NCBI GenBank assembly: GCA_937873685.1 | Contig: CALMYO010000173.1 | Location: forward strand, 1 to 48,412 | Reading direction: 5' to 3' | Length of the DNA: 48,412 nt | DNA from: an uncultured Paracoccaceae bacterium | GTDB lineage: Bacteria > Pseudomonadota > Alphaproteobacteria > Rhizobiales > Rhizobiaceae | In this document: positions 8,259 to 16,907 of the stretch, piece after piece | Numbering within the stretch: the stretch's first letter is position 1 | Layout: every line of letters begins with the position of its first letter | Program-made: the position numbers and the translations under genes | Notes under the pieces: generated by a model | Told to the model about the DNA's origin: nothing | The model's database searches: none | What the model saw: only the letters and a program-made list of their open reading frames with translations

Positions 8259-10175
8259 ATGGCTGTGGCTACCCCCCATGTGCAAACCAACAACACATTC
8301 TTGCGCGCCATCGAAGGCAATGTCGTCTGGCGCGGACCGATAACGTACAATGTCGTGCAAATCGCCAATGCGACCGAGCTGAACGCCTACAACGCCGCGC
8401 AGGCGGCGTCGGGCGATCCGGCAATGACGCGCGAGCTTCCCGCCGCATGGGTCGCCGAGATCCAGCAGGCGTTCGATCTTTTCATGGAAATCATCGACGC
8501 CGATCTGGCGTTTTCCAACCTCATCACGGCAGACTATCTCGTCGGCGAGGATCCCTCGACCAGCCTCGGCTTTGCCACAACGCCAGCAACCGAACAGGGG
8601 ACGATGGGATTCAACCTCGACAACGAGGCCCACACCACCGAGCCCGAAACCGGCGGCGGGCATGACCGCTTCCAGACTTTCATCCACGAAATCGGCCATT
8701 CGCTCGGCCTCGCCCATCCGCACGACACCGGCGGCAACACCACTGCGCCGTCGACGAACGAAGCCAACATGCCGATCCCGTTCCAGTCGCAATACACGAT
8801 GATGTCCTACACGCCGGCGCCGAATACCGACGGGTTTTTCGCCTTCGGCCGCTCGATCACGCCGATGGCGCTCGACATTGCCGCGCTGATCAACATGTAC
8901 GGCGCCAACACGACGACGCGCACGGGCGACACGACTTACACGCTGCTCGATCCGAGCGCAGCCAGTCTCGACATCGATTCCACCGATGGAACCATCGCGG
9001 TCGGGCGCGCCTATTACGGCATCTGGGACGCCGGAACGACCGACAACGACACCATCCGCTATGACGGGGCGGACAACACGCTGATCAATCTCAACGCCGC
9101 CACGCTGGCCGCGACGCCCGATACCGTGACTGCCGCCGTTCTGGCCGCGCTGCAAGCGACCGGAGCCTGGGCGACGCTGGATGCGACAACGCAAAACGAG
9201 ATCGCAAATGGCGATGCTTCCGCGGGCGGCTTCTTTTCCTCCATCCTCGACGCCAATGGCGTGCGCACGCCGGGCGGATACGCGATCGCAAACGGCGTGA
9301 CGATCGAATCGGCGGCCGGCGGCGATGGCGGCGACATCATTGTCGGCAATGCGGTCTCCAACACGCTTGCCGGCAATGACGGCGATGACACGATACTGGG
9401 CGGTGACGGGGCGGACCGCATCAACGGCGGCGCGGGATTCGACCTGCTGATCGGCGGCGCGGGAAACGACACGCTGGACGGCGGCGCCAATTCCGCCGCG
9501 CAGGGCGACCTGATGCTCGGCGGCGAGGGCGATGACACCTATGTCATCGATTCGGGCCTCGACCAGATCGACGAAGGCATCGTTTTTTCCGCCTTCGGCT
9601 TCGGCGGCACGGACACGGTGATCAGCAAGACCGATTTCTACTGGGATGTGTATTCGGTCGGCGAGGTGTTGATGGTGGCGGCCGATGTCGTCGACGATGG
9701 CGGCGACGGCGTCACTGCAGTCGGAGGCGTTTTCAACAATACGCTGCAGGGCCACGCCGGAACCGACATCCTGTTCGGGCGCGGCGGGTCTGACATCTAC
9801 CGCGGCGGAGACGGCGTGGACTGGTACTCGCTGTCGCTGCTTGGGCTGACCGAGGCCAACGCCTATGTCGGCGTGAACGGCGTCAACACCGTCATCGTCG
9901 AACAGCGCGTGACAGGCGATTTTTCCTACGACATCATTTTCGAGTTCGAGAGCGGCAAGGACAAGATCGACGTGTCGAGCTACGCGGACGTCAACGCACT
10001 TGCTTCTGGCGATGATGTGCTGGCGCGCGGCGTCAACGTCGACTCAAACGCCAACGGCACGATCGGCGACGCCGGCGACAGTTCGTACTATGCGCTTGGA
10101 GACGGGTTCGACTATCTGTTCATGGTAGGCATGACCAAGGAGGATCTGGCGGCGGGCGACTTCATCGTCGCCTGA
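8259..10175 (+). CDS. Serralysin-like zinc metalloprotease with RTX repeats (peptidase M10 group)
   Basis: The protein has 638 residues. The catalytic domain carries HEIGHSLGLAHP (143-154), the HExxHxxGxxHP metzincin motif with zinc ligands H143, H147 and H153 and base E144. A Met-turn MMSY follows (182-185), with the Tyr expected in serralysins. The linker PMALDIAALINMYGAN (about 205-220) is also typical of the family. Calcium-binding RTX nonapeptides (GGDGGDIIVGN, GNDGDDTILGGDGADRINGGAG, GGAGNDTLDGG) occupy about 353-410, and a further acidic beta-rich region runs to the end. There is no N-terminal signal peptide, as expected for type I secretion by a C-terminal signal. No PrtDEF-type exporter genes are nearby. 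AAAGGA precedes the ATG. Substrate proteins are unknown. Confidence 0.88.
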   Translation: MAVATPHVQTNNTFLRAIEGNVVWRGPITYNVVQIANATELNAYNAAQAASGDPAMTRELPAAWVAEIQQAFDLFMEIIDADLAFSNLITADYLVGEDPSTSLGFATTPATEQGTMGFNLDNEAHTTEPETGGGHDRFQTFIHEIGHSLGLAHPHDTGGNTTAPSTNEANMPIPFQSQYTMMSYTPAPNTDGFFAFGRSITPMALDIAALINMYGANTTTRTGDTTYTLLDPSAASLDIDSTDGTIAVGRAYYGIWDAGTTDNDTIRYDGADNTLINLNAATLAATPDTVTAAVLAALQATGAWATLDATTQNEIANGDASAGGFFSSILDANGVRTPGGYAIANGVTIESAAGGDGGDIIVGNAVSNTLAGNDGDDTILGGDGADRINGGAGFDLLIGGAGNDTLDGGANSAAQGDLMLGGEGDDTYVIDSGLDQIDEGIVFSAFGFGGTDTVISKTDFYWDVYSVGEVLMVAADVVDDGGDGVTAVGGVFNNTLQGHAGTDILFGRGGSDIYRGGDGVDWYSLSLLGLTEANAYVGVNGVNTVIVEQRVTGDFSYDIIFEFESGKDKIDVSSYADVNALASGDDVLARGVNVDSNANGTIGDAGDSSYYALGDGFDYLFMVGMTKEDLAAGDFIVA

Positions 10176-10262
10176 CCGGAAACCGAGGCGTCTTGCGGGT
10201 GTTTCGTGCTTTCCTTACCGGAACCGCCGTTGTTGACCAATCGCAAACCAGCGGAGATTCGC

Positions 10263-11453
10263 ATGACCCAGCCGCTTGAAACCCACCTTTCCGCCGAAAT
10301 CGAAGCGCTCAAGGCGGCCGGGCTCTACAAGGCGGAGCGGGTGATCGCCTCGCCGCAATCGGCGCACATCGTCAGCGGCGGGCGCGAAGTGCTCAACCTG
10401 TGCGCCAACAACTATCTCGGCCTTGCCGACAACGCGGAGATCGTGGAATCGGCCAAGGCGGCGCTCGACCGCTACGGCTACGGCATGGCCTCGGTGCGCT
10501 TCATCTGCGGCACACAGGAGGAGCACAAGCAGCTGGAGGCGCGCATCGCCGGCTTCCTCGGCTTCCAGGACGTGATCCTCTATTCCTCCTGCTTCGACGC
10601 CAATGCCGGGCTGTTCGAGACCCTGCTCGGCGAGGAGGATGCAATCATCTCGGACGCGCTGAACCACGCCTCGATCATCGACGGGGTGCGGCTCTGCAAG
10701 GCGCGGCGTTATCGCTACGCCAACAACGACATGGCCGAACTTGAGGCGCGGTTGCGCGAGGCAGCCGACGCGCGCTTCCGGCTGATCGCCACCGACGGCG
10801 TGTTCTCGATGGACGGGGTGATCGCCAACCTGCCGGCGATCTGCGATCTTGCCGAAAAGCACGAAGCGATGGTGATGGTCGATGACAGCCATGCCGTCGG
10901 GTTCATGGGAGCGGGCGGGCGGGGCACCATCGAGCATTGCGGCGTACTGGGGCGCGTGGCGATCGTCACCGGCACGCTCGGCAAGGCGCTTGGCGGCGCG
11001 TCGGGCGGCTATACGGCGGCTTCCGCGACCACGGTGGACTGGCTGCGCCAGCGCTCACGGCCATACCTGTTCTCCAACACGCTTGCTCCGCCGATCGCCG
11101 CAGCCTCGCTGAAGGTGTTCGACATGATCGAGCAGGGCGATGAATTGCGGAAGCGGCTGTTCGCCAATGCCGGGCGATTCCGGTCCGGCATGGAAAAGGC
11201 CGGCTTCACGCTTGCCGGAGCCGGCCATCCGATCATCCCGGTGATGATCGGCGAGGCGGCGCTGGCCGGCGAAATGGCCGCAAGACTGCTGGCGCGTGGC
11301 GTCTACGTGATCGCGTTCTCGTTTCCGGTCGTGCCGCGCGGCCAGGCCCGCATCCGCACGCAGATGTCGGCCGCGCATTCGGTGGAGGACATCGATATGG
11401 CGATTGCGGCGTTCACCGATGTCGGTCGGGAACTTGGGTTGTTGAAAAGTTAG
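10263..11453 (+). CDS. kbl: Glycine C-acetyltransferase (2-amino-3-ketobutyrate CoA ligase)
   Basis: The protein is 396 residues, matching the ~398 of known Kbl. It is a PLP enzyme of the alpha-oxoamine synthase family that cleaves 2-amino-3-ketobutyrate with CoA into glycine and acetyl-CoA, the second step of threonine breakdown. Visible features are [13 protein letters not shown], the glycine-rich [42 protein letters not shown] with the PLP-binding Asp, and [15 protein letters not shown] with Schiff-base Lys241. I chose the ATG at 10263 because GGAG lies at 10253-10256. An earlier in-frame ATG at 10206 would add a non-conserved 19-residue leader. Its usual partner tdh (threonine dehydrogenase) is not adjacent. 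Other alpha-oxoamine synthases are less likely given the FICGTQ signature. Confidence 0.93.
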   Translation: MTQPLETHLSAEIEALKAAGLYKAERVIASPQSAHIVSGGREVLNLCANNYLGLADNAEIVESAKAALDRYGYGMASVRFICGTQEEHKQLEARIAGFLGFQDVILYSSCFDANAGLFETLLGEEDAIISDALNHASIIDGVRLCKARRYRYANNDMAELEARLREAADARFRLIATDGVFSMDGVIANLPAICDLAEKHEAMVMVDDSHAVGFMGAGGRGTIEHCGVLGRVAIVTGTLGKALGGASGGYTAASATTVDWLRQRSRPYLFSNTLAPPIAAASLKVFDMIEQGDELRKRLFANAGRFRSGMEKAGFTLAGAGHPIIPVMIGEAALAGEMAARLLARGVYVIAFSFPVVPRGQARIRTQMSAAHSVEDIDMAIAAFTDVGRELGLLKS

Positions 11454-11480
11454 CCGACAAACCGACTTCTGGCGCATGCT

Positions 11481-12491
11481 TCATTCGAAGCCGGCAATTT
11501 CGCAGATCATGAGTTCGTGATCCGAAAGCGGCGTTTCGTCTGGCGCGAGCGCGGGAACGATGCGGGACCCGGTCACCATCAAACCGCGCGTGAGGAACCA
11601 GTCCAGCTTCCAGCCGTGTTTTGGCGCGGTGCTGATCAGGCTGGCGCGGGTGGTCATTGCGTCGAGCGGCCCGCCATGGCGGGCATAGCCACGATCGGCG
11701 GCGCGGGCGAAAAGGCCTTCCTTCTCGAAATCGCCGTCATCGGCAAGACCGGTGTTGAGATCGCCGCCCACGATCACCGGGAAACCGGCAGCGAGTGTGT
11801 CAACCGCATCGAACAGCACGTTCATCTGCCGTTCCCGGAACGCAGCGTTGGCGTTGGATTCCAGATGTACGGAGACCGCAAGCAAAGGCCCCGCCATTGT
11901 CAACACGGCGCCGGCGATCGCGCAGCGACCGCCAATCCGGTGTTCCGGGCTTTCGGGGACAAACCAGTGACCATCGTGATCGAGGCGGATCATCACCGGA
12001 GTGTGGATGGCGCTCGCCGCCAGCAGCGCATTGCCGTGGAACCCCCTGGCGTTGTGCAGGTCCTTGGCAAAGCCGAGTTCCTTCGGCGAACCGAGACCGA
12101 GTTCGAGGAATTCGACGCCGAAAGCGTAAGCCATGCCAAGCGCATCGGCGATTTCGGCCGATGTATGATGCTGGCCTGTACGGGCCATGCCGTCGTCGAC
12201 TTCCGACAACAGCACGATATTGGCGCGCTCGTGTTTCAACAGCGCGGCCGATTGCTTGGGAAACAGGCAGCGCTCCAGATTCCACGCGGCAACGGTCAGC
12301 GGGAAATCCAGCACGGTGCGTGAAAGCGCCCGCGGCGGCGCTTCGACCCGGTTCATGCAGGAAAGCCGCGCCATCAGTTCCGCATGGGTGTCGCGGTCGC
12401 GCAGCAGCGCCTTCATCGCCTCGCGTTCATCGACGCCTGGCGCCGTGAGGTCGCCGGCCTGCGCCGGCAGGATGGTCTGAAGATTCGTCAT
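11481..12491 (-). CDS. Endonuclease/exonuclease/phosphatase (EEP) family protein at the end of the ugp operon
   Basis: The protein has 336 residues with an EEP fold. WNLER (70-74, Asn71), SEVDD (96-100, metal ligand Glu97), HGNALL, SVHLESN, GGDLNTG and the C-terminal SDHE (323-326) are the DNase I/phosphodiesterase catalytic set. No signal peptide is seen, so it is probably cytoplasmic. It begins eight bases after ugpC and is the last gene of ugpBAEC. In enterobacteria this slot is held by ugpQ, a glycerophosphodiester phosphodiesterase of a different (GDPD) fold. A phosphodiesterase acting on imported glycerophosphodiesters or related esters is inferred from position only. Nuclease or lipid-phosphatase activity is equally compatible with the fold. 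Its gene and kbl converge. Confidence 0.8.
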   Translation of the reverse strand: MTNLQTILPAQAGDLTAPGVDEREAMKALLRDRDTHAELMARLSCMNRVEAPPRALSRTVLDFPLTVAAWNLERCLFPKQSAALLKHERANIVLLSEVDDGMARTGQHHTSAEIADALGMAYAFGVEFLELGLGSPKELGFAKDLHNARGFHGNALLAASAIHTPVMIRLDHDGHWFVPESPEHRIGGRCAIAGAVLTMAGPLLAVSVHLESNANAAFRERQMNVLFDAVDTLAAGFPVIVGGDLNTGLADDGDFEKEGLFARAADRGYARHGGPLDAMTTRASLISTAPKHGWKLDWFLTRGLMVTGSRIVPALAPDETPLSDHELMICEIAGFE

Positions 12492-12499
12492 CGCTTGTC

Positions 12500-13555
12500 T
12501 CAGGAAAGACGCGCGCCGGTGGCGGCGTCGAACAGGTGCAAGGCGTGTTCGGGCAGTTCGATGCGCGGTTCGCCCGAAAGTTCGACGTCCGGCGAGGTGG
12601 CGATTGTAACCTTCGCGCCGTTGATCGCGCCATGCATCAGCCTTCCGGCGCCGAGTTCCTCGACATAGGACAGCATCATCGGCAGGGAGGGCTTGCCGCC
12701 GCCATTGGCGAGTTTTGCATCTTCAGCACGGAAACCGAGCAGTACATCGCCGGACTTTATAACCGGGTTCTTCAAGGCTATCGCCGTATCGCCGATCCGG
12801 ATCGCCGCGCCATCCGCCTTGACCGGCATCAGGTTCATCGCAGGCGATCCGATGAAACTGGCGACAAACGTGGAGGCCGGCCGGCGGTAGACCTCGAGCG
12901 GCGTGCCAATCTGCTCGATTCGCCCCTTGTTGAGCACGATCAGCCGGTCGGCCAGCGTCATCGCCTCGAGCTGGTCATGGGTCACATAGATCGAGGTCGT
13001 GCCAAGGCGGCGTTGCAATTGCTTGATCTCGCCGCGCATCTCCACGCGCAGCTTGGCGTCCAGGTTGGACAGCGGCTCGTCGAACAGGAACGCCGCCGGC
13101 TCGCGGACAATGGCGCGGCCCATGGCAACGCGCTGGCGCTGGCCCCCGGAGAGTTGCGAGGGCTTGCGGTCGAGATATTCGCCAAGCTGCAAGATTGCAG
13201 CGGCGGCGGCGACGCGCTGCTCGATCTGCGGTTTCGACATGCCACGATTGACGAGACCGTAGGCCATGTTGCGACGCACCGTCATGTGCGGATAGAGCGC
13301 ATAGTTCTGGAACACCATGGCGATGTCGCGATCGGCCGGGTCGACATCGTTGACCACCCGTTCGCCGATGCGGATCGTCCCTTGCGTGATGGCCTCCAGC
13401 CCGGCCACCATGCGCAACAAGGTCGATTTGCCGCATCCCGACGGGCCGACGAGAACGATGAACTCGCCGTCGGCGATGTCGAGCGAGACCGCGTCGACCG
13501 CCTTGACGCCGCCGGAATAGACCTTCGAGACCGTCTCGATTTTCACCATCGCCAT
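12500..13555 (-). CDS. ugpC: sn-glycerol-3-phosphate ABC transporter ATP-binding protein UgpC
   Basis: The protein is a 351-residue ATPase of the MalK/UgpC group that drives the importer from the cytoplasmic face. Walker [10 protein letters not shown] (37-45), Q-loop [11 protein letters not shown], signature LSGGQ (135-139), Walker B FLFDEP (156-161) and switch His in YVTHDQ are all intact. A C-terminal regulatory OB-type domain follows ([12 protein letters not shown] near 235 onward). It lies nine bases after ugpE and eight before the EEP gene. Assignment as UgpC rather than another sugar ATPase comes from the neighbouring ugpB and ugpA, which match the E. coli proteins closely by eye. Confidence 0.9.
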   Translation of the reverse strand: MAMVKIETVSKVYSGGVKAVDAVSLDIADGEFIVLVGPSGCGKSTLLRMVAGLEAITQGTIRIGERVVNDVDPADRDIAMVFQNYALYPHMTVRRNMAYGLVNRGMSKPQIEQRVAAAAAILQLGEYLDRKPSQLSGGQRQRVAMGRAIVREPAAFLFDEPLSNLDAKLRVEMRGEIKQLQRRLGTTSIYVTHDQLEAMTLADRLIVLNKGRIEQIGTPLEVYRRPASTFVASFIGSPAMNLMPVKADGAAIRIGDTAIALKNPVIKSGDVLLGFRAEDAKLANGGGKPSLPMMLSYVEELGAGRLMHGAINGAKVTIATSPDVELSGEPRIELPEHALHLFDAATGARLS

Positions 13556-13564
13556 CGGCGGCTC

Positions 13565-14485
13565 CTACTTGTCGCTTTCCGTCAGGCCCTTGATGAACCA
13601 GCTCTGGAAGATGATCACGACGATCACCGGCGGCAGCATCGCCAGCACCGCAAGCGCCATCGCCTGACCGTATTCGGGGATGTTGGAGCCGATCCACACC
13701 TGCAGGATCTGCTTGATGCCGCGCACCAGCGTGAACAGGCTTTCATCCGTGGTGATCAGTGTCGGCCAGAGGTACTGGTTCCAGCCGTAGACGAACATGA
13801 TGATGAAGATCGCGGCGATCATCGTCTTCGACAGCGGAACGAGGATGTCGATGAAGAACTTCACCGGTCCGGCGCCATCGATCCGCGCCGCCTCCAGCAG
13901 TTCGTCGGGAACGGATTTGAAGAACTGGCGGAAATAGAATGTTCCGGTCGCCGAAGCGATCAACGGCACGATCAGCCCGGTGTAGCTGTTGGCGAGGCCC
14001 ATGCGCTGCACGATCTCGTAAGATGGCAGGATGCGCACCTCCAGCGGCAGCAGAAGCGTGGTGAAGATCGCCCAGAAGGCGAGCGTGGCGAAGGGGATGC
14101 GGAAATAGACGATCGCATAGGCCGCCATCATCGAGATGGCGATCTTGCCCAAGGCAAAACCCAGCCCGAGGATGAGCGAGTTCATCATCATCGACAAGCC
14201 GTTGACCTTGCCGGTAAACCCGGTGCCCGTAAACAGCACGGTCGAGTAGGTTTCCACAAGCCGGTCGCCGGGCAGATACTGCAGCCCCTCGCGATGGATT
14301 GTTACCGGATCGTGGGTCGAGGTTATGAAGGCGAGCGCCACCGGCAGGATCATGAACAGCGACCCGGCGATCAGGATCAGATGATCGCCGACAACGCCCC
14401 AATTCAGGCGAGTGCGTTCAGCGACCATGACCTGTGAGACAGGCGCGCGGGCGACATGCGGAGTCTGCAGGCTGGCGTCGGTCAT
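13565..14485 (-). CDS. ugpE: sn-glycerol-3-phosphate ABC transporter permease UgpE
   Basis: The protein has 306 residues with six predicted membrane helices after an N-terminal cytoplasmic tail of about 30. The coupling (EAA) loop reads ELLEAARIDGAGPVKFFIDILVPL and docks on UgpC. The C-terminus ends WFIKGLTESDK. WNQYLWPTLI between the last helices is typical of the MalG/UgpE branch. Its ATG overlaps the ugpA stop by four bases (ATGA), so the permease pair is translationally coupled and probably made in equal amounts. Confidence 0.9.
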   Translation of the reverse strand: MTDASLQTPHVARAPVSQVMVAERTRLNWGVVGDHLILIAGSLFMILPVALAFITSTHDPVTIHREGLQYLPGDRLVETYSTVLFTGTGFTGKVNGLSMMMNSLILGLGFALGKIAISMMAAYAIVYFRIPFATLAFWAIFTTLLLPLEVRILPSYEIVQRMGLANSYTGLIVPLIASATGTFYFRQFFKSVPDELLEAARIDGAGPVKFFIDILVPLSKTMIAAIFIIMFVYGWNQYLWPTLITTDESLFTLVRGIKQILQVWIGSNIPEYGQAMALAVLAMLPPVIVVIIFQSWFIKGLTESDK

Positions 14486-15390
14486 GTGTAATGCACCTTG
14501 CGCTCGATCATGCGGAACTGGAAAACGGTCAGCGCCAGAACCAGCACCATCAGGATGACCGATTGCGCCGACGAGCCGCCGAGATCATTGCCGCGGAAAC
14601 CGTCGAGATAGACCTTGTAGACCAGCGTGACCGGGTTGTTTGCCGGTTCGTTCTTGGTCATCAGGTCGACAACGCCGAACGTGTCGAACAGGGCGTAGGT
14701 GATGTTGATGATCAGCAGGAAGAACCCGGTCGGGGCAAGCAGCGGGAAGATCACCGTGCGAAAGCGGCGAAACGCCGACTTGCAGTCGATCAGCGCCGCC
14801 TCGCGCACCGAGCGCGGGATCGATTGCAGCCCGGAAAGGAAGAAGATGAAGTTGACCGGCACCTGCTTCCACACCGAGATCACGGTCATGGCGAAGGCGG
14901 TGTCGAAATAGTTGACGCTGACCCGCATCTCCCAGCCAAACCAGGAAGCGATGGCGACCAGCGGTCCGACATGCTGGTCGAACAGCAGGACGCCAAGCAG
15001 GCCGGCGACAGGCGGGGCAATCGCATAGACCCACATCAGCAGCGTGCGGTAGGTCTTGGCGCCGCGCAGAATGTGATCGGCCTTGACTGCCAGCAGTAGC
15101 GCGATCGCCAGCGAGAAAAACGCAACAAGGATGGTGAAGACCAGCGTGAACCGGGCCACGCGTTGATACTCTCCCCGGACGACTGTGCTGGTGTAATTGT
15201 CGAGGCCGACGAAGGTGGAGCCGAACCCGAACGGATCCTCCAGGAAGAAGGAGGAGCGGATCGCCTCGGCGGCCGGCCAATAGAAGAAGATCGCCACGAT
15301 CGCCAACTGCGGCAACAGGAACGCGTAGGGAAGCAGTGACTGCCCGAAGGTAACGCGCTTCATCGCGACGACCGTCCGATTGTTAGACAA
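14482..15390 (-). CDS. ugpA: sn-glycerol-3-phosphate ABC transporter permease UgpA
   Basis: The protein has 302 residues and strong resemblance to E. coli UgpA throughout: LPYAFLLPQLAIVAIFFYWPAAEAI, DPFGFGSTFVGLDNY, SVWKQVPVNFIFFLSGLQSIPRS and VLALTVFQFRMIERKVHY at the end. It forms the membrane channel with UgpE. One oddity is the EAA loop, which reads REAALIDCKSAFRRFRTVIFPL: the almost invariant Gly after Asp (EAA---DG) is Cys here. The start ATG at 15390 is 58 bases downstream of the ugpB stop, and the gap holds a stable hairpin. Confidence 0.92.
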   Translation of the reverse strand: MSNNRTVVAMKRVTFGQSLLPYAFLLPQLAIVAIFFYWPAAEAIRSSFFLEDPFGFGSTFVGLDNYTSTVVRGEYQRVARFTLVFTILVAFFSLAIALLLAVKADHILRGAKTYRTLLMWVYAIAPPVAGLLGVLLFDQHVGPLVAIASWFGWEMRVSVNYFDTAFAMTVISVWKQVPVNFIFFLSGLQSIPRSVREAALIDCKSAFRRFRTVIFPLLAPTGFFLLIINITYALFDTFGVVDLMTKNEPANNPVTLVYKVYLDGFRGNDLGGSSAQSVILMVLVLALTVFQFRMIERKVHYT

Positions 15391-15403
15391 GAAACCAATG
15401 ACG

Positions 15404-15427
15404 ACGGAGGCGCGCGTGCGCCTCCGT
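15404..15427 (-). other. Intercistronic hairpin between ugpB and ugpA
   Basis: ACGGAGGCGC (15404-15413) and GCGCCTCCGT (15418-15427) pair perfectly over ten bases with a four-base loop. No U-run follows on the transcript, so it is not a standard terminator. It is more likely to protect the upstream ugpB message from 3' decay and give more binding protein than permease. Confidence 0.6.
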
Positions 15428-15448
15428 CCGGATGCCGGGCAAAAACGG

Positions 15449-16759
15449 TCAGGAGGCCGTCTTGGCGAACCGCTCGAGCAGTTCGTTGGCTTCCTTCTCG
15501 ATGGTGGCGAACGCGTCGTCGACAGTGGTTTCGCCGGAGAAGATCTTGCCGTACTCGCGGTTCATGATGTCGCGGATCTGGACATAGAAGCCCATCCGGT
15601 AGCCCTTGGTGTTGTCGCCGGCCGCCAGGTTGAGCTGCTTGATGCCGACTTCAGCCGCCGGGGTGGACTGGTAGTACCCGTCCGCCGTCGCCTTCTCGTA
15701 GGCGGCGTTGGTGATCGGCACGTAGCCGGTTTCCTTGTGCCACATGTACTGCACGTCGGCGGAGGTCAGGTATTCGAAGAACTTGGCGACGGCCTTGTTC
15801 TCTTCTTCCGACTTTCCGGCCATCGCGAACAGCGCTGCGCCGCCGATGAAGGACTGGTAGCCTTCCGGCTGGGCGTCGCCGACCAGCGAGCGCCAGAACG
15901 GCAGCGGGGTCGCACCGAACGGCATCGTCGCGGATTTCTGCAGGCCGCCGAACGAACCGGACGAACCAATCCACAACGCAACCTTGCCCTGCTCGAACGG
16001 GGTCTGGTTGTCACCCCAGCCGGCGCCGAAGAATTCGAACATGCCGGCGTCCTTCCACTCCTTCAGCTTCGTGAACATCATCCTGGTCGAGTCGTTGTTG
16101 ACCAGGATGGTGGTGCCAGCGGCGCCGTCAAAGCCGTTGTTGTTGGTCGCGAAGGGGATGTTGTTGCGCGAATGGAAATTCTCGGTGAATTCCCATGGCA
16201 GGTGCGACTGCACCAGCGGGATGTAGCCGGCTTCCTTCAGCTTCGGCGCAATCGCCTCGAATTCTTCCCAGGTCTTCGGGGCTTCGACGCCGGCCTTCTT
16301 CAGCGCGTCGACATTGTAGTACATGATCGGGGCCGAGGAGTTGAACGGCATGCCGATCATCTTGCCCTGGCTGTCGGCGTAGAAGTAGCGCACGCCGGAG
16401 ATGTAGTTCTCGATGTTGAAGTCGACGCCGGCCTGCGAGAGCAGGTCCTGAACCGGGACGACCGCGCCCTTGGCGCCGATGATCGTCGCCGAACCGGCGT
16501 CGAACACTTGGATGATGTGCGGCTGCTGGCCAGCGCGGAAGGCGGCGATGCCGGCGGTCAGGGTCTCTTCATAGGTGCCCTTGAAAACCGGGGTCAGCTC
16601 GACCTCATCCTGCGCGTCATTGAAGTTCTTGGCGATCGTGTTCACGGTCTCGCCGAGGCTGCCGCCCATGGCGTGCCAGAATTCGATCTTCGTTTCGGCC
16701 TGCGCCGCGCCGGCAAAGCCGGCTGCGATGAGCGAGGCCAGGGCCAGTTTCTTCAACAT
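15449..16759 (-). CDS. ugpB: sn-glycerol-3-phosphate-binding periplasmic protein UgpB
   Basis: The protein has 436 residues with signal peptide MLKKLALASLIAAGFAGAAQA (cut near 21). It follows E. coli UgpB segment by segment: IEFWHAMGGSLGETV, FKGTYEETLTAGIAAFRAG, PFNSSAPIMYYN, FATNNNGFDGAAG, IGSSGSFGGL, IGGAALFAM, WHKETGYVPITNAAYE, KGYRMGFYVQIRDI. UgpB binds glycerol-3-phosphate and glycerophosphocholine-type diesters in known cases. First gene of the operon ugpB-ugpA-ugpE-ugpC-EEP. A PHO box lies 72 bases upstream of the ATG, so induction by phosphate starvation through PhoB is expected. AGGGAGAACACC precedes the start. Confidence 0.93.
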   Translation of the reverse strand: MLKKLALASLIAAGFAGAAQAETKIEFWHAMGGSLGETVNTIAKNFNDAQDEVELTPVFKGTYEETLTAGIAAFRAGQQPHIIQVFDAGSATIIGAKGAVVPVQDLLSQAGVDFNIENYISGVRYFYADSQGKMIGMPFNSSAPIMYYNVDALKKAGVEAPKTWEEFEAIAPKLKEAGYIPLVQSHLPWEFTENFHSRNNIPFATNNNGFDGAAGTTILVNNDSTRMMFTKLKEWKDAGMFEFFGAGWGDNQTPFEQGKVALWIGSSGSFGGLQKSATMPFGATPLPFWRSLVGDAQPEGYQSFIGGAALFAMAGKSEEENKAVAKFFEYLTSADVQYMWHKETGYVPITNAAYEKATADGYYQSTPAAEVGIKQLNLAAGDNTKGYRMGFYVQIRDIMNREYGKIFSGETTVDDAFATIEKEANELLERFAKTAS

Positions 16760-16830
16760 GGTGTTCTCCCTGGGGGTTGGTGTTGGCGGTCCCGCCTATG
16801 ACCCGCTCATGACAGGGGGTTTTCATTTCG

Positions 16831-16848
16831 ATGTCAGTTGGGTGACAG
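16831..16848 (-). promoter_or_regulatory. PHO box (PhoB binding site) upstream of ugpB
   Basis: The minus strand reads CTGTCAC-CCAA-CTGACAT: two seven-base direct repeats separated by four bases, the 11-base-period layout of PHO boxes (consensus CTGTCAT-N4-CTGTCAC/T). A further CTGTCAT lies at 16815-16809, exactly two 11-base periods further along. The site is about 72-90 bases before the ugpB ATG, where it could replace the -35 element. Confidence 0.75.
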
Positions 16849-16907
16849 TGCCGTTTGTCCACCGCTTGCGCTCCGCAGTCCGGCGGTGGGCCCGTGGCAA
16901 GCGCCGG

